Positions 44,538-54,827 are shown, counted from the stretch's first letter. The stretch: 64,000 nt of DNA from JAQBQB01 sp963757185 (GCA_963757185.1 CAVWQI010000002.1:682001-746000), one strand, 5' to 3'. The notes: a model not told the origin generated them from the letters alone. Made by a program: numbers and translations.

Positions 44538-45713
44538 GTGAATTACCAGCAGCAACGCGGGGCGATGACGGGAGCTCTTGTGCTTGCGGCGTCGACCGTT
44601 CTCTCAACGACCGGTTGTGGACGCGCGGCCGCCGGCGAGGGCTCGACCCCTGAAGCGCGCGTCGCCGGCGCGCGACTCGAGTTGGCCGCGAACAGCCCGC
44701 ACCTCGCGGCGCTGACGACGGCACCTGCCGTCTCCGACTCGTCGTCGGCCATTTCGTTGAACGGTCGGCTCACCTGGGACGAGGACGCGACCGTCCGCGT
44801 GTTCTCGCCCTTCGCCGGCCGCGTGATCCGCGTGGTCGCCGACCAGGGGAATCACGTGGCAACCGGCGATCGGTTGGCGCTCATCGCCGCGCCGGACTTC
44901 GGACAGGCACAAGCCGACGCGCGCCGCGCGTCGACCGACCTCGGCCTCGCGGAGCGAACACTCGGTCGCCAGCGCGACCTGTTGGCGCATGGCGTCGTCG
45001 CCCAGAAGGACGTCGAAGCCGCCGAGGCCGATGTGGCGCGCGCCCTCGCCGAGCACGAGCGCGCGATCGCGAGGCTGTCGTCGTACAGCGACGAAACAAC
45101 GAGCGTCGATCAGAGCTTTGCGCTGCGCGCGCCGCTCGGCGGAGAGATCGTCGAGCGAAACATCACGCCGGGCCAGGAGGTACGCCCCGATCAGATGCTC
45201 GCCAACGCGCCGCAGCTCTTCGCGCCGCTATTCGTGATCACGAATCCCTCGCGGTTGTGGGTGATGCTCGATGTGCCCGAAGAGGATTTGAGCCTCGTGC
45301 ACCAGGGCGCGCCGATCGCGCTGCACGCGCAGAGCTGGCCACGTCGCGTGTTTCATGGACGCGTGACGCTCGTCGCCGGGGCACTCGACCCCAACACACG
45401 CACTCTCAAGGTGCGCGGCGTCGTGGACAACGAGGACGGTTCGCTCAAGGGCGAGATGCTGGTGACCATTGAGCTGACGCAACCGGCGGTCGCTCCGGCT
45501 ACGGTGCCCGAGGCGGCGGTGCTGCTCAACGGAGACGCCCACTTCGTGTTTGTCGAGCAGGAACCCGGCCGATACGAGCGGCGTGCGGTGGTGGTCGGCT
45601 CGGCGCACGACGGAGTGGTTCCGGTGCTGTCGGGTCTGCGGACCGGCGAGCGCGTCGTCGTCGGCAGCGCGCTCCTGCTCGAGCAGATGTTTCAGGCCGC
45701 CGCGCGTTCGTGA
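44538..45713 (+). CDS. RND efflux periplasmic adaptor (CusB/CzcB-like)
   Basis: A 391-residue adaptor, lipid-anchored (signal ending VLSTTGCG). Barrel-sandwich hybrid and hairpin regions (VRVFSPFAGRVIRVVADQGNHVATGDRL, LLAHGVVAQKDVEAAEADVA), a lipoyl half FALRAPLGGEIVERNITPGQEV, and the membrane-proximal domain (RLWVMLDVPEEDLSLVHQGAPI, ALDPNTRTLKVRGVVDNEDG). ERNITPGQEVR and ALDPNTRTLKVR are the usual CusB/CzcB signatures. Start GTG 44538 has a GGAG 8 bases upstream; ATG 44565 is an alternative. It is the first gene of the pump operon and ends 7 bases before the pump gene. Confidence 0.9.
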   Translation: MNYQQQRGAMTGALVLAASTVLSTTGCGRAAAGEGSTPEARVAGARLELAANSPHLAALTTAPAVSDSSSAISLNGRLTWDEDATVRVFSPFAGRVIRVVADQGNHVATGDRLALIAAPDFGQAQADARRASTDLGLAERTLGRQRDLLAHGVVAQKDVEAAEADVARALAEHERAIARLSSYSDETTSVDQSFALRAPLGGEIVERNITPGQEVRPDQMLANAPQLFAPLFVITNPSRLWVMLDVPEEDLSLVHQGAPIALHAQSWPRRVFHGRVTLVAGALDPNTRTLKVRGVVDNEDGSLKGEMLVTIELTQPAVAPATVPEAAVLLNGDAHFVFVEQEPGRYERRAVVVGSAHDGVVPVLSGLRTGERVVVGSALLLEQMFQAAARS

Positions 45714-45720
45714 GCCGCGA

Positions 45721-48700
45721 ATGATTCGTCGCGTCGTCTCGTTCGCGTTGCATCAGCCGCTCTTCATGCTGCTGATGACGTTGTTGTTCATCACTGGTGG
45801 AGTCTTCGCCTTCGAATCGCTGCCGATCGAAGCCTTCCCCGACGTCTCCGACATCCAGGTCAACGTCGTGTCGCTCTATCCCGGCCGAGCGGCCGAAGAG
45901 GTGGAGAAGCAGGTGACGATCCCGGTCGAGCTGAGCCTCGCCGGACTGCCCCACAACGTGCGGATGTTCTCGCACACACAGTTCGGCCTTTCGTACATCG
46001 TGCTCACGTTCGACGACAAGGTGAACGACTACTTCGCTCGGCAGCAGGTGCTCGAGCGCTTGCAGACGGCCGACTTGCCGAACGGCGTCACGCCGCAGCT
46101 CGCGCCGCTCTCCACGCCGATCGGCGAGATCTATCGCTACCGGCTGCGCGGCGACGGTATGAGCCCCACCGATCTGCGCACCATTCAGGACTGGACCGTC
46201 ACCCGCTACCTCAAGCTCACACCCGGCGTCGCCGACATCGTGACGATGGGCGGTCTCGTGAAGCAGTACGAGGTCAACCCGGATCTGGAAAAGCTCCGCT
46301 ACTACGACGTCTCGCTCCTTCAACTCTACAACGCGCTCGGGCGAGGCAACGCGAACGCCGGCGGCAGCTACGCCGAGCAAGGGTCGCAGCAGTATCTCGT
46401 GCGCGGCATCGGTCTGCTGCGGTCGGCGGACGACATCGGCAATGTCGTCGTCGCGTCGCGCGGCGGAACGCCGATCCTCATCAAGGACGTGGCGCGCGTG
46501 AGCGTGGGCGCCGTACCGCGCCAGGGAATCGACGGCCAGGACAAGGACGACGACGTCGTCACCGGCATCGTCCTCCTGAGGAAGGGCGAGAACCCGTCGG
46601 ACGTGCTTGCCGCGCTCAAGAAGCGCGTCAACGACCTCAACACGTCAGTCCTGCCGAAGGGCGTGAAGGTCGACGCATTCTACGACCGCACCTGGCTGAT
46701 CGACACGACGTTGCACACGGTCTTTCACAACCTGGCGGAAGGCGCGCTGCTCGTCGCCGCGGTGTTGCTGCTCTTTCTCGGTAACCTCCGCGCGGCGGCG
46801 ATCGTCGCGATCGTCATTCCGCTGTCGCTCCTCGCGACGTTCATAGGTCTCACGTGGCGCGGCATCCCGGCGAATCTGCTGTCGCTCGGCGCGATGGACT
46901 TCGGGATCATCGTCGACGGCGCGGTCATCGTCGTCGAGAACGTGTTCCGGCGGCTGTCCGACGGCGCGCAACGCGACACGAACGCGCTGCGAGAGACGAT
47001 CATCGACGCAACGGCGGAAGTCGGCCGGCCGACGTTCTTCTCAATGCTCATCATCATCGCGGCCAACATCCCGATCTTCACGTTACAGCGCCACGAGGGG
47101 CGCATCTTCGCGCCGATGGCGTGGACGATCACGTCGGCGCTCGTCGGCTCGCTGCTGCTGTCGCTTACGCTCGTTCCCCTGCTCTGCTACCTGCTCTTGC
47201 GTTCCCGGCTTCCGCACGAGGAGAATCGCGTCGTACGGCTGTGCAAACGGATCTACGAACCGATTCTCCGGTCGGCGATGCGCGCGCCGGGGCGCGTGGT
47301 AGCGACGGCCGTCGTCGCGCTTGCCGCGAGCATCGCCGTCGCGCCTCGGCTCGGCTCGGAGTTTCTGCCCGAGCTCAACGAAGGAACGATCTGGATCAAC
47401 TTCAATTTGCCGCCGGGGATCTCCGTTCCGGAGACGATGGCGCAGGTCGCGAAAGCGCGCGCCGCGCTCTCGAAGATCCCCGAAGTGACGACCGTCGTTT
47501 CCAAAGCCGGCCGCCCGGAAGACGGCACGGACCCCAAGCCGATCAACATGGTCGAGATGTTCGTCGGCCTCTTGCCCCCGAATCAAGTGGAAGCGGCACG
47601 TCACGAAAGACCAGGTCATCGCCGAGATGGACAGCGCGCTCGCGCCGATTCCGGGCATCGAGGTGAGCTTCTCGCAGCCGATCCGCGACAACGTGCTGGA
47701 GAGCATCTCCCAGATCGACGGGCAGATCGTCGTCAAGGTGTTCGGCGACGATCCGGTGCAGCTGAGCAAGACGACGCACCAGGTGCTCGAGCAGGTGAGC
47801 GACGTGCGCGGGGTCGAGCGGGCATTCATCGACCGCGCCGGCGAGGTGCCGCAGGCGCGCATCGACATCGACCGCGCGCGCGCCGCCCGCTACGGTCTCA
47901 ACGTTGCCGACCTCGAGGACCAGATCGAGATCGCGCTCGGTGGCCGCTCGGCGACGGATCTCTGGGAGGGCGAGAAGCATTTCGCCGTGGTCCCGCGCCT
48001 CGCGCCCGCCGACCGCGGCCTCGCCGCGCTCGAGCGCATTCCGATCGACGCCGGCGACAACGCGCGCATTCCCCTCGGCGACGTCGCGCATGTCACTGAG
48101 ACGGCGGGCGCGATGAACATCGCGCGCGAGGACGGCCGGCGCGTCATGGCGGTGGGCGTGTTCATTCACGGCCGCGACATGGGCAGCGTCGTGAAGGACA
48201 TGCAGGACCGCGTCGGGCATCTCACGATGCCGGCGGGATTTGCCGTGACGTGGAGCGGCGAGTTCGAAAATCAGCAGCGCGCCATGCGCCGGTTGATGGT
48301 GATCGTGCCGGTGAGCGTGTTCCTGATTTTTCTGCTGCTGTTTCACACGTTCAATTCCGTTCGCTACACGGCGCTCGTGCTGCTGAACGTGCCGTTCGCG
48401 ATGATCGGCGGGATCTTCGCGCTGCTCATCACCGGCTTCCCGGTAAGTGTGTCGGCCGCGATCGGGTTCATCGCGCTATTCGGCCAATCCGTGCTGAACG
48501 GCGTCGTGATGATCAGCGTCTTCAACCATTTGCGCAGCCAGGGCGCCGAGGCCGACGAGGCGGTGCTCGAAGGTTCGCTGATGCGGATGCGCACCGTGCT
48601 GATGACGGCGTTGCTCGCCACGTTGGGTCTTCTGCCGATGGCTCTGTCGCACGGTATCGGTTCCGAGACACAGAAGCCGTTGGCGATCGTTATCATCGGC

Positions 48701-48880
48701 GGACTGACGACGGCCACGCTGCTCGTTCTGGTCGTTCTACCGGCGCTCTATCTCGTGCTTGCCCGGCGCGAGTCGCGCGTTCGGTCGCGCGACTCGGCGT
48801 TTGCGGTCGCCGGCCCGCGCACGACCGAGCCATCGCCCACACATCTCAGCGAGGCGCCCCGTGAGATCGATGCTGCGTAG
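45721..48880 (+). CDS. HME-RND heavy-metal efflux pump (CusA/CzcA-like), frameshifted
   Basis: A large inner-membrane pump: IRRVVSFALHQPLFMLLMTL starts TM1; DFGIIVDGAVIVVENVFRRL in TM4 is the DFG-x3-DGA-x3-VEN motif of HME-type proton relay, which suits monovalent or divalent metals. The first frame runs to about residue 618 (VEMFVGLLP), and an extra base in CCCCC (47575-47579) shifts it; the second frame continues KWKRHVTKDQVIAEMDSALAP and the C-terminal half with its helices to 48880. Removing one base gives 1052 residues, the normal length. Adaptor, OMF and two-component genes around it complete the efflux system. Confidence 0.88.
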
Positions 48881-49325
48881 TCGGCGCCCGGTGCTCTACC
48901 TCGCCGGCCTCCTCACCGTGACCGGGTGTGCCGGCCGCATGCCGATCGGCCCGCACTTCGAGCGTCCATCGCAACTCGTCGGCGAGTGGATCGACGTCCG
49001 TCATACGTCGCTCGGCGACACTGCTCTTTGGGTGTTGCGCGACAATGGCTACGACGGATCGGCGCACATCGTCGCGACGACGCGCAGCGAAAGGCACTAC
49101 GGCTCCTGGTACTTCACCGGAACGCTCGGCGACGCGTCACACAGTGCGCTCTGTTTCTCGAAGCGACTCGGGCGCGACGGTCCGACGTGTCTGGCGTTTG
49201 CGATCGACACAGAGACGGTCGACGGCTTCGAGCGTCGACGACTGACCATTCGCGGCTACCAGGGGGAGCACTACACAGGCGACCGCACGCTGCTCGATCG
49301 GCACGTGAGCGTCGTCACGAAATAG
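48870..49325 (+). CDS. Small lipoprotein
   Basis: About 151 residues. The signal ends LLTVTGCAGR with a good lipobox (VTGC). The mature part is beta-rich (GEWIDVRHTSLGDTALWVLRDNG, GSWYFTGTLG) with a Cys pair (ALCFSKR, PTCLAFA) that could form a disulphide. It overlaps the end of the pump gene by 11 bases (GTG 48861 is an alternative start), so it is translated with it and may be an accessory lipoprotein. Family unknown. Confidence 0.7.
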   Translation: MLRSRRPVLYLAGLLTVTGCAGRMPIGPHFERPSQLVGEWIDVRHTSLGDTALWVLRDNGYDGSAHIVATTRSERHYGSWYFTGTLGDASHSALCFSKRLGRDGPTCLAFAIDTETVDGFERRRLTIRGYQGEHYTGDRTLLDRHVSVVTK

Positions 49326-49407
49326 CGCGACAGCACGCAAAGAATCGTTAGTCGCTTAACGACCGTACCGTCCCGATCGTCCGCCGTTCAACGGAGGCTT
49401 CCACCCC

Positions 49408-50880
49408 ATGCATCCGGCTTCGCGCGTATTCGCCGTCGCCCCGCGGCTGGCCCTCGTGATGAGCTCGATCACGGTGCTCGCCGTTTCGTGCTCCGATTCG
49501 CCCCATGCCACGTCGTCGTCAGGCAGCGGTGCGACCTCGCCCTCGGGGGCGATCCGCCCGGAGCTCGCCAAGATCAAGCACATCGTGATCATCATGCAGG
49601 AGAACCGGTCGTTCGACCACTACTTCGGGACTTTTCCGGGCGCCGACGGAATCCCGATGGCGAACGGCGTACCCACGGTGTGCGTGACTGATCCGGTCGA
49701 TGGAGCGTGCATCAAGCCGTTTCACGATACCGCGCGGAAGAACAACGGCGGACCGCACGGTCAGTCGAATGCCACAGCCGACATCGACGCCGGCAAGATG
49801 GATGGCTTCATCGAGCAGGCCGAGAAAGCGCAGAAGGGGTGCGCCGATCCGAATGATCCCGCGTGCGCCGGCCCGGGACTCGTCGACGTCATGGGTTATC
49901 ACGACGACCGCGAGATCCCGAACTACTGGGCGTACGCCGAGAATTACGTGCTCCAGGACCGCATGTTCGAGCCCAACGCCTCGTGGAGCCTGCCCGAGCA
50001 TCTGTTCATGGTCAGCGAGTGGTCGGCGCACTGCAAGACGGTCGACGATCCGACGTCGTGCGTCAACGCGCTTCAGAATCCGCTCGTTGGCACCGGCGTC
50101 TCGGGGTCGTACGCATGGACCGATCTCACGTACTTGCTGCACAAGGCCGGCGTCAGCTGGAAGTACTACGTCGCGGAAGGCTCCGAGCCCGATTGCGACG
50201 ACGACGCCGCGCTCTGTCCGCCGGTGCCGCAGAAGACGACGACGCCAAGCATCTGGAATCCTCTGCCGTTCTTCACGACAGTCCGCGTCGACGGCGAGCT
50301 CGGCAACATTCAGACCATCGACGCGCTCGAGACCGACGCGAAGAATGGAACGCTGCCGTCGGTGTCGTGGATCGTGCCGAGCCAGGACGTCAGCGAACAT
50401 CCGACAGCGTTGGTAAGCACGGGTCAGGACTACGTGACCGCCGTCGTCAACGCGATCATGCAGAGTCCGAACTGGGGCAGCACGGCGATCTTTCTCGCGT
50501 GGGACGACTGGGGTGGATTCTACGATCACGTCGCGCCACCGGGCGTCGACGTCAACGGTTACGGGCTCCGCGTGCCGGGGCTGGTCATCAGCCCATACGC
50601 GAAGCACGGCTTCATCGACCACCAGACGCTCAGCTTCGACGCGTACGTGAAGTTCATCGAGGACGTCTTCCTTCGCGGCGCGCGGCTCGACCCCGCGACC
50701 GATGGACGACCCGATCCACGCCCTTCGGTTCGCGAGCGCATCAACCTACTCGGCGATCTGTCAACCGATTTCGACTTCAGTCAGACACCGAGGGCTCCGT
50801 TCGTTCTGCCCGCGACACCCCTCTCGAGCCTCGTTCCCGGCCTCGTGGTGACGCACGCGGTAAATCGATCGAGTCGCTGA
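49408..50880 (+). CDS. Phosphoesterase-family lipoprotein (phospholipase C/acid phosphatase type)
   Basis: A 490-residue exported enzyme (signal ending LAVSCSDS). The phosphoesterase family core is present: IKHIVIIMQENRSFDHYFGTFPGADG (metal-binding Glu-Asn and Asp-His), LPEHLFMVSEWSAHC, and AIFLAWDDWGGFYDHVAPPG, then VPGLVISPYAKHGFIDHQTLSFD. Members hydrolyse phosphodiesters or phosphomonoesters (non-haemolytic phospholipase C, AcpA acid phosphatase). No PlcH-type C-terminal domains are seen. The enzyme is probably attached to the outer membrane and helps scavenge phosphate. Confidence 0.88.
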   Translation: MHPASRVFAVAPRLALVMSSITVLAVSCSDSPHATSSSGSGATSPSGAIRPELAKIKHIVIIMQENRSFDHYFGTFPGADGIPMANGVPTVCVTDPVDGACIKPFHDTARKNNGGPHGQSNATADIDAGKMDGFIEQAEKAQKGCADPNDPACAGPGLVDVMGYHDDREIPNYWAYAENYVLQDRMFEPNASWSLPEHLFMVSEWSAHCKTVDDPTSCVNALQNPLVGTGVSGSYAWTDLTYLLHKAGVSWKYYVAEGSEPDCDDDAALCPPVPQKTTTPSIWNPLPFFTTVRVDGELGNIQTIDALETDAKNGTLPSVSWIVPSQDVSEHPTALVSTGQDYVTAVVNAIMQSPNWGSTAIFLAWDDWGGFYDHVAPPGVDVNGYGLRVPGLVISPYAKHGFIDHQTLSFDAYVKFIEDVFLRGARLDPATDGRPDPRPSVRERINLLGDLSTDFDFSQTPRAPFVLPATPLSSLVPGLVVTHAVNRSSR

Positions 50881-50924
50881 CCCGCGGGCGGGCCCGATCT
50901 TTGGATCGGTCCACCCACCCACCG

Positions 50925-51896
50925 TCACCCCAGCATTCCCTGCGCGCGCAGCCAATCAATCGTCGACGAAATCGTCTCGCGGCCATTGCGGAACGTGACC
51001 CCGAGCTCGCGTTGCGCCTTTTCGCTCGTGACGAACCAGTAGAGCGTCGCGTACGGCACGACGTGCGGATTGAACGGCACCGGAACGTGCAGCCGAATCG
51101 CCGCGCTGGCGACGAATCGCGAAATCCCGTTCGGCACGGGAACGATCGGCACATGGCGCCCCGTCAACTCGAGCGTCAGCTCCGCCATCCGGCGAATGGT
51201 GATGTTTTCTCCGCCGAGGATGTAACGCTCGCCGGGACGTCCGCGCTCGAGCCCCGCGACAATGCCGCGAGCCACGTCATCGACGTGGACGACGCTCGTG
51301 CCGCCGTCGCACACGAGCACCGGAATCGCTTTCGCGAAGTCGATCAGGTTAGCCGAGGTGCCAAGCGCTGTGTCGCCCGGTCCGTACACCTCGGCGGGAT
51401 TCACGACGATCACGGCGACGCCGCGGCTGAACGCGTCGCGCGCCACCAGCTCCGCCTTGTGCTTGGCGTGCGCGTAGTGGAGCTGCGGGTTCTTCACATT
51501 GAATTCCGCGCGCTCGTCGAAGACTATCGGTTCGTCGGACGCGTTGATCGCCGCCGTGCTGGAGACCATCAGCACGCGGTGTCCGGGGAGCGCCGACGCG
51601 GCCTCCAGCACGTTTCGCGCGCCGTTCACGATCACGTCCTCGAGACCCGCCGCGTCGTCGGCGTGCCAGCCACCGGGCGCCGCGAGATGCGCGGTGCCGC
51701 CGCAGCCGGCCATCCCGGCGCGCACTGACGCGAGATCGCGAACGTCACCCTCCGCGCGCTCGAACGGCAGCGCGTCGATGCGCTTCGTGTCGCTGGTCTT
51801 TCGCAGGAGACACACGGGCGTATGTCCGCGCGCCACGAGCTCGCGGACGACGGCCGATCCGATGAAGCCGTTGCCGCCGGTCACAAAAACTTTCAT
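50925..51896 (-). CDS. NAD-dependent epimerase/dehydratase (extended SDR)
   Basis: A 323-residue extended SDR: GGNGFIGSAVVREL (GxxGxxG NAD site), ERAEGDVRDLASVRAGMAGCGG, catalytic VSSTAAIN and YAHAKHKAE (Y-x3-K), then YGPGDTALG and SVVHVDDVARGIVAGLE. This layout is seen in dihydroflavonol-reductase-like and HpnA-type hopanoid-associated epimerases. ATG 51896 is used; longer reading is Arg-rich. It could act on a sugar, or reduce a keto group, as the related CerR enzyme does in bacterial ceramide synthesis; its proximity to the ACP-KAS-AONS genes makes that worth testing. Confidence 0.85.
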   Translation of the reverse strand: MKVFVTGGNGFIGSAVVRELVARGHTPVCLLRKTSDTKRIDALPFERAEGDVRDLASVRAGMAGCGGTAHLAAPGGWHADDAAGLEDVIVNGARNVLEAASALPGHRVLMVSSTAAINASDEPIVFDERAEFNVKNPQLHYAHAKHKAELVARDAFSRGVAVIVVNPAEVYGPGDTALGTSANLIDFAKAIPVLVCDGGTSVVHVDDVARGIVAGLERGRPGERYILGGENITIRRMAELTLELTGRHVPIVPVPNGISRFVASAAIRLHVPVPFNPHVVPYATLYWFVTSEKAQRELGVTFRNGRETISSTIDWLRAQGMLG

Positions 51897-52012
51897 AGTC
51901 GAGTCGGTGAGTAGAAGGGCCCTCCGCCGAGCCCGCCACCCCGGCAAGCTCCTTGATAGTAACCGCTATGGAGTCACTTCTAGTTCCTTGACGCGTACGG
52001 CGGCGTGATCGC

Positions 52013-52462
52013 ATGACAAACAGAAGTCTGTTCCTTGTGACAGCATGTCTGGCCCTCGTCAACGATCCCGCCGCCATCGCGCAGGATAGCCCCGCCGGCT
52101 TGTGGAGCACCATCAGCGACCGCGACGGGAAGCCCACCGGAGTCGTGGAAATCCGCGAAGTGAACGGCGAGCTCGTTGGCGTCGTCCGCGGAATTCTCGT
52201 CGACGCCGGCCCCGAGGATAGCGTGTGTGATAAATGCACCGACGACCGGAAAGGGCAGCCCATCATCGGGATGGAGATCCTCCGCCACATGCGCCAGCAC
52301 GGCGACGAGTGGAGCGACGGGGAGATTCTCGATCCCGAGAACGGCAAGACCTATCGCGCGACGATGAAGCTCAGCGACGACGGCAAGAAGCTGATCGTGA
52401 GGGGCTACATCGGGATACGAATGTTCGGCCGCTCGCAGACGTGGGTGCGTCGCGAGGAGTAA
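52013..52462 (+). CDS. Secreted DUF2147 protein
   Basis: A 149-residue protein with a signal peptide (LFLVTACLALVNDPAAIAQ) and the DUF2147 pattern: SPAGLWSTISDRDGKPTGVVEI, then DKCTDDRKGQPIIGMEIL, then LDPENGKTYRATMKLSDDGKKLIVRGYIGI, FGRSQTWVR. DUF2147 proteins form small lipocalin-like barrels; the two Cys (VCDKC) are typical. Function is unknown. The end overlaps the start of the MFS gene by 22 bases. Confidence 0.88.
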   Translation: MTNRSLFLVTACLALVNDPAAIAQDSPAGLWSTISDRDGKPTGVVEIREVNGELVGVVRGILVDAGPEDSVCDKCTDDRKGQPIIGMEILRHMRQHGDEWSDGEILDPENGKTYRATMKLSDDGKKLIVRGYIGIRMFGRSQTWVRREE

Positions 52463-53691
52463 AGTTCTGGCGCTTCGCTCTGGCGTCGGCTCCGTACGGA
52501 AGCTTCAACGGGCTCGTCGCGGTCGGCCTGCCCTACATCCTTCGACAGCGCGGCATTCCCGTCGAACGGATCGCGATCGTCGAGGCGCTCGTGCAGGCGC
52601 CGTCGATCTGGTTCTTTCTCTGGGGGCCGGTCGTCGACCTGGGGCTCCGGCGCAGGACGTGGATCGTCGTTTTGAGCGTCTCGTCGGCGCTCTGCGCGGC
52701 GGCGGCGCTCGGCAACTCGACCGCAACGGTACGATCGCTGACCACGCTCCTCGTGCTCGCGTCGGTATTCAGCCAACCTGTCTCGAGCGCGCTCGGCGGC
52801 CTCGTTGCGTCGGTCGTGCCCAATGAACATCGCGGCCGCACCGCGGGCTGGTCGCAGGCGGGGATCTTCATCGGCGGCGTGGTCACCGGCGCGTCGACGG
52901 TGTGGCTCTCCGGTCATGCGTCCGGCGGGATGGTCGCGCTCGTGGCGGCGACACTGATTGCCGTACCAAGCCTCGTCGCGCTCACCATCGACGAGCCGAA
53001 GCCGGAAGTCGCCAGTTGGCGCCGGCATTTCGCCCGAATGTTGTGCGACGTGCGCGCTACGCTGGCGAGGCGCGACGTCTGGTTGGGGCTCGTGTTCTTT
53101 CTCAGTCCGATCGGCGCCGGCGCTTTGACGTATCTCTTCTCCGGCCTCGCTTCTGATTTTCGCGCGTCCACGGCCGTCATCGTGTGGACAGTCGTCCTCG
53201 GCGGGGCGCTCACACCGATCGGTGCGCTGATCGGCGGAATGATCTGCGATCGCTTCGATCGATGGTTGATCTACCCGACCGCCGGCCTGACCGCGGCGTT
53301 GAGCGCCGGCGTCATGGCGTTCGCGGCGCTCTCGCCGGCGACTTTTTTGGTCGGCGCGGCGGCGTACGCGCTCTCCGTCGGATTCTGCTACGCCGCCTTC
53401 ATGGCGCTGGCGTTCCAGCTCGTGGGTACCAGCTCACCGGCGAGCGGAACACGCTTCACGCTGTTCATGGCTGCCGTGAACGTTCCGGTCGTCTACATGC
53501 TGCGGCTCGACGGGTGGGGACACGCGCGATTTGGGGTGCGCGGGATGCTCGCCGTCGACGCCATCTCGAATGCTGCGTTCGCGGTGCTGTTCCTGGTGGT
53601 CCTTTACATCACGAACGCTCACGCACGCGTCGCCGGCCGCACCGATTCTGAGAGCGCGCCGACGAGCCGGTCGATGTCGTCGACCGTGTGA
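52441..53691 (+). CDS. MFS transporter
   Basis: A 416-residue, 12-helix MFS permease of AmpG/PAT-like shape: FALASAPYGSFNGLVAVGLPYIL opens helix 1, WFFLWGPVVDLGLRRRTWIV is the loop 2-3 motif, NEHRGRTAGWSQAGIFIGGVVTG helix 5, and the second half starts near RRDVWLGLVFFLSPIGAGALTYL. The start is GTG 52441, inside the DUF2147 gene, giving translational coupling; a shorter reading is possible. Its 3' end overlaps the convergent oxoamine-synthase gene by 73 bases. Substrate unknown. Confidence 0.82.
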   Translation: MGASRGVKFWRFALASAPYGSFNGLVAVGLPYILRQRGIPVERIAIVEALVQAPSIWFFLWGPVVDLGLRRRTWIVVLSVSSALCAAAALGNSTATVRSLTTLLVLASVFSQPVSSALGGLVASVVPNEHRGRTAGWSQAGIFIGGVVTGASTVWLSGHASGGMVALVAATLIAVPSLVALTIDEPKPEVASWRRHFARMLCDVRATLARRDVWLGLVFFLSPIGAGALTYLFSGLASDFRASTAVIVWTVVLGGALTPIGALIGGMICDRFDRWLIYPTAGLTAALSAGVMAFAALSPATFLVGAAAYALSVGFCYAAFMALAFQLVGTSSPASGTRFTLFMAAVNVPVVYMLRLDGWGHARFGVRGMLAVDAISNAAFAVLFLVVLYITNAHARVAGRTDSESAPTSRSMSSTV

Positions 53692-54827
53692 TGCGCATTC
53701 ATGATGAAGCGAAGCCGCGCCTGCCCGAAGCCGACGGCTGGATAGAGCACCGGATCCACGTGAAAGCCGGCGTCGCGCAACTCCCGCGCGACCCGCGTGC
53801 ACTCGACCTCGTCGCCCAACACGAGCGGAACGATCGCCGTCGTCGTCGCCGGTAGATCGAAGCCTGCCGCCAGCATGCTCGAGACGAAGTGCCGCTGATT
53901 GCTCCACAGGCTTTCGCGACGCTCCGGCTCGTCCTCTACCATGTCGATCGCCTCGAGCACGGCCGCCGCCTGATCGGGCGGCAACGTCGACGTGAAACCA
54001 TAGGCCGCGCAGCCCGCGTGGAGGAGCGTCCGCAGATACGACTCCGTCGCGATGAAGCCGCCGATGCACCCGTACGCCTTGCTCAGCGTGCCCATCGTGA
54101 TGATGCGCGGACTGTCGACGCCGAAGTGCTCGGTCGTCCCCGCGCCGTTCGGCCCGAGCACGCCCGTCCCGTGCGCGTCGTCGATGTACACGACAGCGTC
54201 GTGTCGCTCGGCAAGCGTCATCATGTCGGGCAACGGCACGACGTCGCCGTGCTGGCTGAAGACGCCGTCGGTCACGATGATCCTGACGTTCGCCGACGAC
54301 GACGCGAGCTTTCGCTCGAGGTCGTCCATGTCGAGGTGCTTGTAGGCGATCGACGGAGCGCCGGATGCGCGTATTCCCTCGCGCAGACTGAGATGGTTGT
54401 ATTCGTCGGTGAAGAACGCGTGCTTCCAGCTCGTGCTCGGCGCGTAGCCGATCGCGCGCGCCAGATGCGTCGAACGCGTCAGCATCGGCAGCACGCCGAG
54501 GTTGGTCAGAAAGCCCGTGGCGAACAGCATCGACGCTTCCTTGCGCTTCAATCGCGCGAGGCGCGCCTCGAGCCGGTCGTACAGATCGAGATTCCCGCCG
54601 AGCAGCCTCGACTCGCAGTTGCCGACGCCGTAGCGATCGAGCGCCTGGCGTGCGGCGGCCTTGAGTCTCGGGCTCGTGGCGAGCGCCAGGTAGTTGTTCG
54701 TGCTGAACGAGATCATCGTCCGGCCGTCGCACACGAACGACGGATCGGGCAGCGACGACGGCACGAGCGGGTCGTGGGCGTTGGGCCGCTGGTCGAACCA
54801 GGCGGCCAGCTCGCGGAGATCGCGCAT
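53619..54827 (-). CDS. Alpha-oxoamine synthase (BioF/SPT-type, PLP-dependent)
   Basis: A 402-residue fold-type-I PLP enzyme: FSTNNYLALATSPRLKAAAR, GVGNCESRLLGGNLDLYDRLEARL, His in DEYNHLSL (H145) stacking the ring, VVYIDDAHGTGVLGPNGAGTTEHFG with D217, and TMGTLSKAYGCIGGFIA with the Schiff-base Lys K250. The DDAHGTGVLG stretch is BioF-like, but an extra segment of about 16 residues (around ARAIGYAPSTSWKHA) precedes the His, so it is not a plain BioF. It condenses an acyl thioester with an amino acid. ATG 54827 overlaps the KAS stop by one base; ACP and KAS sit upstream. Confidence 0.9.
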   Translation of the reverse strand: MRDLRELAAWFDQRPNAHDPLVPSSLPDPSFVCDGRTMISFSTNNYLALATSPRLKAAARQALDRYGVGNCESRLLGGNLDLYDRLEARLARLKRKEASMLFATGFLTNLGVLPMLTRSTHLARAIGYAPSTSWKHAFFTDEYNHLSLREGIRASGAPSIAYKHLDMDDLERKLASSSANVRIIVTDGVFSQHGDVVPLPDMMTLAERHDAVVYIDDAHGTGVLGPNGAGTTEHFGVDSPRIITMGTLSKAYGCIGGFIATESYLRTLLHAGCAAYGFTSTLPPDQAAAVLEAIDMVEDEPERRESLWSNQRHFVSSMLAAGFDLPATTTAIVPLVLGDEVECTRVARELRDAGFHVDPVLYPAVGFGQARLRFIMNAHHTVDDIDRLVGALSESVRPATRA

